Source of the DNA: Pterobdella sp. o SKG-2022
Lineage: Eukaryota > Annelida > Clitellata > Hirudinida > Piscicolidae
DNA length: 64,000 nucleotides
Direction of reading: 5' to 3'
NCBI GenBank assembly: GCA_964035795.1
Contig: OZ038327.1
Location: 2,907,553-2,971,552, forward strand
Shown here: positions 25,501 to 48,300 of the stretch, piece after piece
Numbering within the stretch: the first letter of the stretch is position 1
How the letters are laid out: every line of letters starts with the position of its first letter
Program-made: the position numbers and the translations under genes
Notes under the pieces: generated by a model
Told to the model about the DNA's origin: nothing
Seen by the model: the letters and a program-made list of their open reading frames with translations, nothing else
The model's database searches: none

Positions 25501-28500
25501 GTCTCTCTCAAATAATGTTATAAATAGAGTAAATATAAAGAACTTTTTGCAAAAATTCACTTCTTCATCAACTCACCTCCATACTGATTGATGTTGTAAT
25601 CTTGAGGAAGTTACATGGGAAATCCTGGGTTATCAACATTTAAAGTCTTGCACTTTTAAAGCGTTTTTTTTCCATTAAGTTTTTTATTGAATTAATGTTA
25701 CTACTATCACATTTGGTGATATCTTACATTTTTTTTTTCTTTAAATTGAGTTCTCCGGTACCACAACTACTATTGCAACCAATATCACTATTACTACTAC
25801 TACTGCTACTACTACCACTACACTACTACTACTACACTATCACTGCTACTACTACTACCACTATCACAACAAAAACCACTAATACTATAAATAATAACAC
25901 TAAATAAAACCACCCTCCAAACAGCTAGAGAAAGGAATAAAAGACCTTAATATCTCGCAGCCAACAACCCCCATAATCTGGACTGCGGGGGTATCTACCA
26001 TAGGCACCATAAACACCCACGCCAACTACAGCGGAAGTGTTAGATTTGGTGATGGTAGTTTGGGAAGTGGCAGTAGTGGTATTACTGGTAGTAACAGTAT
26101 GGGCGTGGTGAATACCACGATCTCTAGCTTCGGCGATGTTGTTGCTGTTAGTGGTAGTTGTAGTGCCGGTAGTATTATCGATGATAGCGTTGTGGCTAAA
26201 GCTGTAGGAAGTAGCGGTGTTATTACTGCTAGTCATACAGCTGCGGCAGCAGTTAATACCGTCGCAGTAGCACCCACCAGCGCCTCAACCATTGCAAAAA
26301 AAACACCAGCTCCTTCCGATGTGTGGAAAACCTTCACAGAGCGACAGAAAAGCGTGGAGAATGAGGTTAAAAATAGATTGATCAACCACATTGAATTAGA
26401 ACAGCAACTACTGCTTGAGCAACAACGGATCGTTGAGGGTATCAAAAAAGGAGTGGAAGATGGCGTTGATGGTGAGGGTTGGGATGGAGATGGTGGTGTG
26501 GCTAAGGATGGTGAGGTTAAAAGTGGTGGTGGAAAAGGTGGTGAGGATGAGGAGAATGATGATAGTGGTAAGGTTTCTTTTGTTGGAAAAGAAAAAAAGA
26601 AAAATAAAAAAACGCCCAATAAAAAACAAAAAAGAGGTGGGTTGGAGTTGATTGTTGTTAAGTATATTATTATTAATGGAATATATTTTTGATATTACTA
26701 ATAATACTATTTATGCAACTAATATTAACTATAATACTTTAAATATTACCAATTCTAATACTTTACCACTAGTACTATCAGTACCTCTAAAAATAATTCT
26801 ACTACTCTTCTTGTCATTACTAATATCTAATAAAAATGGCCGACAGAAATAGCTAAATTGAATGACGTAATGAATGAAATAGAGGAAAAAGTGAGGTTGA
26901 CTGAAGAGAAAGGAATGAGGGCGGAAGAGATGATGAAAGAATTAAAACGGAAGGAAGAAGAACTGAAGAAACAGGAAGAAGAATTAAAACGGAAACAGAT
27001 TGAGGTCGATAATATGAAGCAACTGAAGGAGATGGAGAGAGCGAAAAAGATGGAGGAAAAGACGAAAATAACAAAAGGCAGAGATAGCGATGAACATGAT
27101 GATATACAGAAACAACAACAACAACAAGGAAACAAAGAACAACAAAACAAAAAGAAAGTTGATGATGTAGGTTTTTTAATTAAAATTTTCCATTTTAATT
27201 TTTTTGTTGTTTAAAAATTATTTTTTTTAATTTTTAAAAAATTATTAACAGTTTATTGATAATTCCTTCTAATAAATTTATAGTGATATCATTCTATATT
27301 CAATAATTTCTTCCTTTCCCTTTTAATTGTTTCCTTTTAATTTACTTTCTAGTTTGAACTAATTGATTTTTTATCAATTTCATTTTTAACTTTTCAGAAA
27401 AAAGTGGCATGGGCCAACACAGAAAAGAACAAAGCGACTGAACAACAACAACAAATTAAACAGCAACAAATTCAACAACAACTTAAGCAACAACATCAGC
27501 AACAGCAACAACTACTAAAGCAACAATCCCAGCAACAAACAAAACAACAGGAACAACAGAAATACCAAGAACAAGAACAGAAAAAACCACAACAAAAAAC
27601 ACAACAACCACAAAAACAACAAGCAAAAGGCAACAACAAAACGTGGAAATCGCCTTTTACCTCGTTTGTTTTATTTTTTTTCATTTTTTTTTTCTTTTTC
27701 TGCTGTCAATCTATCAATAATGAGATTGATAATTATGATAATTCTTAAAAGTTATTGTTATCCAGATTAGTGGTATTCAAGCATTGAATTTACAATGGAA
27801 ACATTTTTATCGTCCAAGTTTATACCAACCAATTAGATCCATTTCTTCTCCACTAAGGGGCGGAGATTTTTCTTTGATTGATTTATTGTTTATTAACTCA
27901 GTTTATTGATTTCAACCAATCAATCATTCATTTAGATCTAATATTAGCATACTTTCACACGCACCAATCACACGACAGACAACTAGCTCCCAAGTCCTTA
28001 TTGGACATTCAGTTGGAACAAGCCCACCAATTAAATGAAACGGTATTAATTTTTCTAGATATCCATTTATTTAAGCTCTCACATTGAATTTTTTTAATGA
28101 GATTTTTTTTCTCATCTACCCATTCATTCATTCATTTTAATCTATTTATCTATCTTTTTATCCATTCATCATTCATCTCTTTTCTGCTGTTTCCATCCAT
28201 CCACCCACCCATCTCCCCCTACAGTCATTACCACCACTTACCGCGCCGACAATCCAACAACCACTGCAACAACAACAACCAACATGGGGTCCAAAAGATC
28301 ATTATCATCACCAAACCTCTTCTCCCTGGGATACCACTGCTGTCAATAAGAATAGGGTTATCAAAGAGTCTAGCGAGTTTGTATTATTATTTTTATTATT
28401 TTGGCTGTTTTTTATTAGAATTATTATTATTATTAAAGCTCTGTGTTGTATTTGACCATACAATTTATAGGATATATTATTTTTATTATTTTATCTTTTT

Positions 28501-28677
28501 TGTTCATAATTATTATTATTGTTATTATGTTTGTTACACCTACCATCATCATCATCTTTACCATTAAGCTTCCCAAGCTTAGTAGCTAGCAAGCCTGTGC
28601 AAGCTGTCAGTGTGGTGAGGGAGAAGGTGGAAGTTAAGGTCACTAAGGTCAATAAGCAAGAGGTATCTATTTTTCTT

Positions 28678-28732
<55 letters not shown>

Positions 28733-28753
28733 GTTTATCTATCTATCTATCTC

Positions 28754-28804
<51 letters not shown>

Positions 28805-30116
28805 GTTTATCTATCTATTTATCGGTTTATCTATCTATCCATCCATTTAATATTTTTACTATCCATCCACCCATCTAGCAGAACATCAAGAGCATCTTGG
28901 AAGAAATGAGCAGTAATGACACATTTGTTCAATGGTGCATCAGAAGTGTTAAAAAGACTCCCACTAATATTGATAGTATGTGTGAGAGGATGGAGTGGTA
29001 TGAAAGAGATAGGGGGAGATGGTAGGAAGGGAGGATGGTGTAGGATAAAGATGAAGGAAAGAGTGTGGAAGAGACGGGAGAGAAGAGGGGAGGTTATGTT
29101 GATGATGGTGATATTGCTAGGAAGGTGTTATAGCGGAAGAGGTTGAGTTATGAGGTGTTAATGATAATGGTGGGGCAGTTACGAGGATATTGGGGTTTCG
29201 TTAGCTTAACAGGGTGCTACTCCTTGTGTATATAGCTGTCGTCACACGCGGGATTGAACCCGGTTACTTTAGATAACTAGTCTAACGCTCTATTGTACGA
29301 AGATACAATGCTGATAATATTCGTTTTTTTGATGGTCATTAGATTTGTTTTAATCGTCATTATTACCAACACCAGTGCCTTCTCTCGTTGCCATTCTAAA
29401 GGATGTGACCGAGCAGGATGAGGTGAGTATAGGGGAGGGGGGGAGGTAGTTGTTGTTTCCTTGTGTTTGTTCTCCATTCATATATCTATTATCTCTTCTA
29501 AGAATGATATTCTTATTTACATACACATTTTCTTGTGTGTTTATCCACCGTAAGGCAGCTAGTGCAGTTAAGTTGAGGATCATTTACACACACAGGCAGA
29601 GCAATACATATACGGGTACCTAGGAGAAAGTAAAGTGGTGAAAAATTTTGCTAAGCAATATCTCAATATGAGGGAGCAATATAGTAAGAAGCAGGTGAGT
29701 CATAGATAGATAGATAGGTAGATAAATACATCCAACGAACCACCAACCTACAGCAACAAGAACAAAGACAACAAGAACCACAACAACAGCAAACGATAGA
29801 AATCGACTCAGTTTACATAAAGAAGAGGGACACTCTTGACAACGTTACCACTAAAAAACACTCAAGATATCCCGCCAAAACAGCCATCATTAACGATGAT
29901 GGCGGTAAAATCAACGCAGCTACGAAAGGAAATAATGCTACCGCTAGTAATAACAATTGGGGTGTAATGGGTGGGGCGAGTGTAGGGGGTGGAAAGAAAA
30001 GCCGGAAGAAGATGCAAAGACTAGATTCGAAAGTGCTTGGTTTTACCGTCCACGCCGATCCCACGCGCACTAATGTCGGTGAGATCGACTCCGTGCCGCC
30101 CAATCATAAGAGATGA
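19539..30116 (+). CDS. GIGYF: GIGYF protein (GRB10-interacting GYF / PERQ family), 23 exons
   Basis: Cytoplasmic translational repressor that binds 4EHP (eIF4E2) and proline-rich partners through a GYF domain. Exons: 19539-19576, 19847-19958, 20328-20492, 20860-20971, 21126-21183, 21300-21350, 21526-21629, 22382-22483, 22858-22886, 23192-23272, 23445-24282, 24511-24612, 25053-25330, 25925-26567, 26847-27166, 27398-27663, 27979-28042, 28225-28380, 28594-28662, 28882-28975, 29376-29422, 29596-29694 and 29754-30116; about 1,396 residues. Landmarks: FFPEW start, HRYGREEMLAL 4EHP motif, RGRG box, GYF domain around residues 555-625 (WFYKDPQ, GPF, CEWFKSGYF, VGDLPF), Glu/Lys coiled coil, Gln-rich stretches, SLLDIQLEQA, FVQWC helical domain and C-terminal VLGFTVHADPTR ... 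VGEID. Donor of exon 14 (26438, 26510 or 26567, same phase) and acceptor of exon 19 are uncertain. Exon 1 rests on phase and the PEW motif. Confidence 0.9.
21741..22020. repeat. 32-bp minisatellite, about 8 copies
   Basis: In GIGYF intron 7. The unit is built around CACCCATCTATCCGTCTTCA with small variations. It is pyrimidine-rich on the plus strand and lies just before the SINE in the same intron. It produces a spurious 184-codon open frame. Confidence 0.92.
22121..22296 (-). mobile_element. tRNA-derived SINE, full-length copy, reverse orientation
   Basis: In GIGYF intron 7, antisense to the gene. On the minus strand it starts with GGCCCATATAGCTCAGCTGG, has loop CTAATTA and box B GGTTCGATCCC, then the shared body and the GCGCTTTATAAATACCGCAT tail. 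It keeps the best tRNA-like acceptor pairing of the copies here, so it may be closest to the source sequence. Confidence 0.86.
24613..24720. repeat. 25-bp G-rich minisatellite at a splice donor
   Basis: GIGYF intron 12 begins with GTGGGTGGGGTGGTGGAGGT, repeated about four times from the donor itself. It is G-rich on the sense strand and could form G-quadruplex-like structure (inference). Confidence 0.85.
28676..28830. repeat. (ATCT)n microsatellite
   Basis: Tetranucleotide array of about 155 bp with a few GTTT and CTCT interruptions, in GIGYF intron 19, starting about 13 bp after the donor. Confidence 0.95.
29199..29295 (-). mobile_element. Truncated SINE with related tRNA head but a different tail
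   Basis: In GIGYF intron 20. On the minus strand, a partial tRNA-like head (TTAGA, loop CTAGTTA, TCTAA, box B GGTTCAATCCC) leads into GACGACAGCTATATACACAA and then AGCACCCTGTTAAGCTAACG. This body is not shared with the other SINE copies in the window, suggesting a second SINE family using a similar tRNA head. Confidence 0.6.
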
Positions 30117-33100
30117 GGGAGGGGTCTTGGAGGTTTTGGCGTTATAATTGGTTGATTGATATATTAATGTGTAAATATATAATGATTGGTTTGATGGATG
30201 GATGGGGGGATTGAGTGGTTAATTGATAAGCAGTTTATTTGGTTTTGTTGCATTGTTTCCAATGATTGTTTGGTAGGTAGATGGTTTGATTGGATGGATG
30301 GATGGATGGAGATGAATACATGAATGAATGGAGGAATGAGGTGCCTGTATAGTGATAATGTTGATGTGAATTATGACAATAATGTTGATGATGATGGAGT
30401 AATGATAATGTTGATGATGTTGATATGAGTTTTATGACATTAATGTTAATGATGATGATGGAGTAGGGATAATGTTGATGATGATGGATTACAGATAATG
30501 TTGATGATGATGAGAAAAGGTATAATAATAAAAATAACAAAATTATTTATTTTTCTTTTTCCCTTATAAAAACTTTTGCAATTTTAGCTTGCGTTTTGTG
30601 CGTTCATTTATATTTTTTATAATAATTATAATGATAATAATAATAAGGGAAATAATATTGATGATAATAATAATAACAACAAAAATGAGCTAATAGGAAA
30701 GATAATAATAATAGTAGGTTAATGAGAAAAGTAATAATAATAGGGTAATAAAAACAATGAAATTGATGGCAATGTGTTAAGGAACATAACTGAATGGAAC
30801 AAAAAATAGCGATATTATTAAAGGTGGTGACATTAATTACAATGGTGAAAATAATTATAATAATAAAAAATAACTAATAATAAAAATAATAAAAAATAAC
30901 TAACAATAAAAATAATAAAAAATAACTAATAATAAAAATAATAAAAAATAACTAATAATAAAAATAATAAAAAATAACTAATAATAAAAATAATAAAAAA
31001 TAACTAACAATAAAAATAATAAAAAATAACTAATAATAAAAATAATAAAAAATAACTAACAATAAAAATAATAAAAAATAACTAATAATAAAAATAATAA
31101 AAAATAACTAATAATAAAAATAATAAAAAATAACAGTAATAATGAAAATATTAATGACTAGAAAAGTAACAATAATGAAAATAGTAATAACAATAATAAA
31201 TAACAGTAATAATAAAAATAGTGTTTATTTATGCACAAAGCTCTCTGTTCTTTCCTAATTTTCTGAGAGTTGCAAAGTTTTGTACAGTGATAAAAGTTAT
31301 TGTTATTATTTTTATTATTCTTACATTGTTATTTTTTTTTTATTATTATGATTATTATTAAACGGTTAATTGGCTGATACTGAAATCAAGGATAAGGTTT
31401 ATATACGTGATAATAGTGGTGATGATAATACGAATAACCATTATTTGTCTCCATAATAGTAATAATAATGAATTTCAATAATAAAAATAACAACAATGAT
31501 AATTTTTTATTGTTTTATTTTATTCTTTGTTGCATTGGTCTTTTTATTTTCATTTTCAACGATAATAATAATAATTTCAATCAAAGTCATAATTTTTTCA
31601 TAATAAAAAAATAAAAATAATACGTGTTTTTTTTTAATTGTTTTTCCCAAGGATCGGCTGCTATTGTCTTCATCGTTTTTGCCACATAAAAATCATTTTT
31701 ATATGGTTATAATTTTTTAAAATATATTTATTATTATGTTAATTTTATATTATTATTTCATTAATATCATCTCCATGTTTGTCAGAATTCAAATTTGTTG
31801 ATATTCTCGATATCATCAATTGACAAGGCTCAACTATCAGCTTTCTCAAATATTATTGTTGTTATTGTTTCTATTATTCTATTATTATTGTTGTTATTAT
31901 TCTATCATTGTTGTTATTCATCTCATTATTCTATACTTTTTATTTCTTATTTTTTATTGAAGCATTATTTCTTTTTTTATTATTTTGTTCATATCATTTT
32001 ATTTTTTTTATTTGCTCAGCCATATTATTCACATCATATTTCTTATCAACCTCATTGCTACTATCATTTCCAATACGATTCCTGCTGCTAGTGTTATCAT
32101 TATCATCAACACTACAGTACCCTCTCATCAAACCATCGTCGACTTCAATCGTACCATTAAATTGTTGAAATTCACTCAATAGTATTATTAATAATAATAA
32201 TATTATTATTATCTTTATACTTGTCATTATTAGTATCATTAATATTTTTTTAATGAATAATTATGCTGTTTTAATTAATAATCTATTTTTATCCATGATT
32301 TTTTATGATAATAATGTTTTCATTATTAATATTGTTGTTATAATTAATATTATTATTTTTATTATTAAATTTTTTTTTTTGGTTTATTTTTTATTATTCT
32401 TTATATTATTAGAATCATTTTTTCTATTATTACAACCCTCAACATCCTCCTTCCTACTCAATTGCTGATATTTGCATGGTTATTTTCTCATTAGTTGTTG
32501 GAGTTTGATTGAATCTGCATGAATCAAGGATACAAATAATAATAATAAAAATATAACTAGTTATAAAAAATCAATAATAACTGTTATACTAATAGTAATT
32601 ATAATAAAAGTATTAATAGTTATCAATCAATTAATGAGCAGTATATGAATGATAATAATAATGATGAGATATAATAACTATATAACATAATAGGATAACT
32701 ATCATTATAATAGAAAGATAAAAGCTACATAAGATAATTTATGGGCAATGGTCTATATTGGTTTAAAATGGCTTGGTGTACATACCAAAAGGTTCTGTTT
32801 TGTAAATAAAGCAATTTTGCATTTTTGGATTATTTAATAAGAATAACAACCATTTAGATAAAATCAATATCAAAAATACTACTAAGAGATGAAAAACTAT
32901 AAAAACCGTTCGGTCTAATCTCAGTTTGATTCGACTTGGGAATTGATAATCCTCCGCTATATTTTTCAATGAGTTGAATCTCTACAAATAATAACAGAAT
33001 ATTTACAGGTTAAGAGACAACGAGTTGATTTTAGAATCAGTATTTGTATTTAAACAAATTTTACAATCAAGCGCTTTAAATCAGATTTACTTTTAACTTT

Positions 33101-33146
33101 CGAAAAGTCAAATGTATAAAATAAAATTGCGAAGTAAAGAAATGAT
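30117..33146. other. Intergenic region between GIGYF and SPG7
   Basis: No gene supported. Holds GATGAT-rich sequence just after the GIGYF stop (likely 3' UTR), a 26-bp tandem repeat array at 30864-31132, scattered ATT/AAT tracts, and unique AT-rich DNA at 32.5-33.1 kb that should contain the SPG7 promoter. No TATA box or other motif was convincing. Confidence 0.5.
30864..31132. repeat. 26-bp tandem repeat, about 10 copies
   Basis: The unit begins TAATAATAAAAATAATAAAA and ends in ATAAC; copies alternate between TAATAATAA and TAACAATAA. It is intergenic. Confidence 0.93.
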
Positions 33147-44733
<11,587 letters not shown>

Positions 44734-45371
44734 TCATTAATATTCATAAAATTAACTATTAATATTCATGAAATTCTATTCATAATTAATAATCATTGAA
44801 ATATAGTTGAAGGAACTGTTTCGAATTCGTGTTCTGAATGTAAGAGGCTTTTCTTAAAATAGATTTAAGGCGTTTAACGAAATATAAATTTTGTATGGTT
44901 TTTCTTCAAATTATGAGAAATTTTTCTTGAAACACGTTTGTTCAAGAAAAATCAGCTACAACTTTCGATAAAAGACAATTAGCACCTGTTCCACAGTGCG
45001 TTTTCGCTCCATTAAATTTGTAACAAGAGCTTTGACCCATAAAGAAAAGCGTTTTATAAATACCACATTACATGAGTAAACTATAATAATAATGTAAACT
45101 TATATCACCAAAAAACACAAAGCTCAAGTTGATGAATCTATAGTATAAGATGTCAATCAATCTTTTTATAGCACGTTTTCCTCCACATGTTTTGAGCCAA
45201 CTCACAATCATTATAACATTAAGATGCAATTATAAATATCTAAACTAATTACATATAAATAGATGGAGGTGATTAAATAGTATTATCTATATTATATATA
45301 GAAGTCAGTAGAGATAAAATTAAGCTTAATGAAAGGGTTGAGTCTGAAATGGATAAGTCTGCTGTGTAACC
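44734..45371. other. Intergenic region between SPG7 and the Ig-like receptor
   Basis: Only about 640 bp separate the SPG7 stop from the receptor start. The segment contains a truncated SINE (listed separately) and AT-rich sequence. SPG7 3' UTR and receptor promoter must share this short interval. No defined motif was recognised. Confidence 0.5.
44975..45078 (+). mobile_element. 5'-truncated SINE (tail only)
   Basis: Begins at GACAATTAGCACCTGTTCC and runs to ATAAATACCACATTACAT, matching the body and tail of the tRNA-derived SINE family but lacking the tRNA-like head. It lies about 240 bp after the SPG7 stop codon. Confidence 0.8.
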
Positions 45372-48300
45372 ATGTATTTCCCTTTTTTACTTTTTCTAAT
45401 CAATGGCTCCATCACTACCGTCCATCATAGTTGGGGTTTTGAAAGCATTTTTTCAAATTTTATTTTTTATGAGTAGTTTTTCTAATTATTTTTTTTGAGT
45501 TAGATTTTTTAAATAATTTTTTTTTTCGAAAACGGTTTAATTTTCAAATAGTTTTTATTGGAAATTTAAAATATTTTGAATATATTTTTTTTTATAGATA
45601 TAGCTCATTAGTAAAACCACATAATCACACCACCATGACTTTACCACTACCACCCGCCATAACCACTAATTTTGCCTCCAGCTTCGAGATCACCAACCTC
45701 ATCTCAACCAAAACCCTTTCTTTTCCCCCCTTCACACCAAACCCTCCTTTCCACGCCCAAACTTTTTCTAAACTACCCTTAACCCCTCCTAACTCCCCCA
45801 AAACGCAGATCCCATTCTTCGCTTCATGCCAGTGAACCTGATAGCAGAGGTAGGGCAGGATGTACATCTTATCTGTAACGCGTCAGTCACGTCAACTATA
45901 TGGAGAAAAATTTGGAATGGGCAAAAGTATATATATGATAGAAGGTAGATGGGGAAGGGGTTTAGGTGGGTGGTGATGAATGTGGTGGTGCTTTGGGAGC
46001 TTGGGGATTTGGGTGCGTGGAGGCTTGGGGGTTTGGTGCGTGAGGGTCTGGGTGGGTGTTATTTTAAAAAAACGAGGCTTTGGTTTGTGGTTTGGAGAAA
46101 CAGTAGAGATGATATTGATGGAATATGGTAGATGGTGGTGCCATGGAAAGTTGGTGAACGTAGGGGTTTGGGCGGGTGTTAGGGCATGAACCCTAACCCT
46201 CCTACAGCAAACCATCAACCAACCAAACAAAACGCCAAACTCTTCCCTCTTCAAGCAGAGCGATGACTGAAAAAAGTGACCTGCCCTTGCCTGAAGGAGT
46301 TGATGTTAATAAAACTTTAAAGGTAAAAGTTTTTATTGATTTAATAATCTTTTTATGCAATTTTCAACTCTCTTAAATTGGGGATCAAGGGCTTTAAGCT
46401 AAAATCATCATCCTCATCATCATCACCATCATCTTCATTCTCATCATCATCATCATCACCATCATTTTCATTCTCATCCTCATCATCATCCCCATCATCA
46501 TCATTATCATCATCATCATCATCATCATCAGACCGGCGAAAGAACCCACCTTCTTGTGGTGCCGGGTGTACACTCCAACAAGAGTGTCGAAGAGGTTCTA
46601 AACCACGTCAGCTTCCAAACACAAAGCATTTCGAGAAACCATCCATCCTTTTACACTGCTCACCAAACGTCACAAACAACTCGAAGCTACAAGTTTCTTT
46701 CAATACTCGCTTTAAAGTGTGTCAGAAGAGTCTTTGGAAGTTGACGCTCAACAACAACAACAATTATCATCATCAATAGGGTTCAATGAAAACAGTTTCA
46801 TACGTCGGTCCATTAATTTTTTAGCACATTTATCAAGCAGAAACAACTAGAATTTTCGATAAGTATAGCCTCGCCATGAAACGTTAGCGATAAGGTCTAA
46901 AATCTCTTTGAGTTGATGCCACTATAAACATATTTCACTTTTAAATGCTATTGGGATATCCTTTCCATACTTTCTTTTTCACACTCATTCTCATACATAT
47001 TTTTCTACCTCTGCCGTCCCAGACATAAGCTTCATCTTCTCTTCCATCTACCATACATAATTTTCATCTTCCCTTTCACCCACCATACATAATCTTTCCC
47101 CCCCTCTCCCACCTTCTCCCCATTTTCAATTTTTACCATCACAGTTGGGGTACATGCGATTGGTGGATGGTGACCTATATTACTGTACCAATGAAGACGG
47201 TTTGAATGAGAGTATAAAGCGGTTTGGTCTTCTTATTGTTTCTGGTTGGTGGATGGGGATGGGTATGGTGGAATAGAGTGAGATGGGTTGGTTGGTGTGT
47301 AGGGTAAAGAAGGGTGAGGAAGGATATAGTGGGTTAAAGTGTCGTGTAAAGAAGGATAGGCTAGAATGCGGTATGAAGAGGGGTGAGGCAAGTCGGGGTA
47401 AGGTAGAGAGTAACATCATAAGTCAAAACTGTTTAACGTAGATTTTGAAAGCATTTTAGTACACTTATTAATGACATACGCAGCATGATTTGTTTAATGC
47501 CTAAAAAAAAAAAAGGCTATGAATGGAATACTCAATGAACCTTTTCTGTATCTCATCCCCCCTTCCTTCCCATCCTTCAAGACCACAGAAAAATCTTTTG
47601 CGAAACATACATAGACAACAATCTAGCGACTGGAGACTCCATAGATCTGTACACTTACCAGCGTATCACCATTGATTGTCTTTATAGACAAGAACCAAGT
47701 AAACATTGCCAAACAGTCGGAATCTGGTTGCCTATTGTGTCGAGTGATCAGGTGGGGATGAGGGTTGTGAGAGGGGTTGTGGGTGAGGTAGATGGGAATG
47801 CAGAGTTAATGTGGTTAAATTGCTCAGACGTCGGTGGTGTGTGTGGGTTCTAAGATGAAGATTGGTAGAAATTAGTAAAAACTAATGGAAGTGATGATTT
47901 TGATAAATTTTTTAGTTTTCTTTAATGTCTACATAAAGTTCAACTAAAATGTGGTTATTTCAACTTCCCCCGGTACAGAATATAACAGAAACAATAGCTA
48001 ACATAGAGAAAACAGACAATGCGGAAAAATACCGATTCAAAATGACCTACTTACCTATCCAATCAAACTTCTCCCAGCAAATCCTTTTCAGCTTTTCCGT
48101 CAATTTTGTTTGTTTTTTCAACCCAACTAAGCACTTTGAGAGATATTCAAATGAGAACTTGTCTTTGCATAATATTTATTCCAGTCCTATTTTGAATATT
48201 ACTCCAGGTAAGTTTTGTATAATTATATCAGCTCGTTTAGCTCAAAAGTAGAGCATTAAACTAATTAGCTAAAGTTACCAGGTTCGATCCCATGTGGGCC

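Noticed and set aside
26233..26629. Minus-strand Ser/Pro/Thr-rich frames
   Set aside because: Antisense of the Gly/Asp-rich end of GIGYF exon 14; low complexity.
45403..45472. Alternative signal-peptide exon for the Ig-like receptor
   Set aside because: Also in phase (ends ATGA before GTAGTT) and hydrophobic, but the frame starting at 45372 gives a more typical signal peptide. It is kept only as an alternative.
46378..46779. 133-codon Ser-rich frame with cysteines, considered as a receptor exon
   Set aside because: The exon at 46532-46594 in another frame keeps phase with both neighbours. This frame would start in a TCA repeat and breaks the phase of the next exon.
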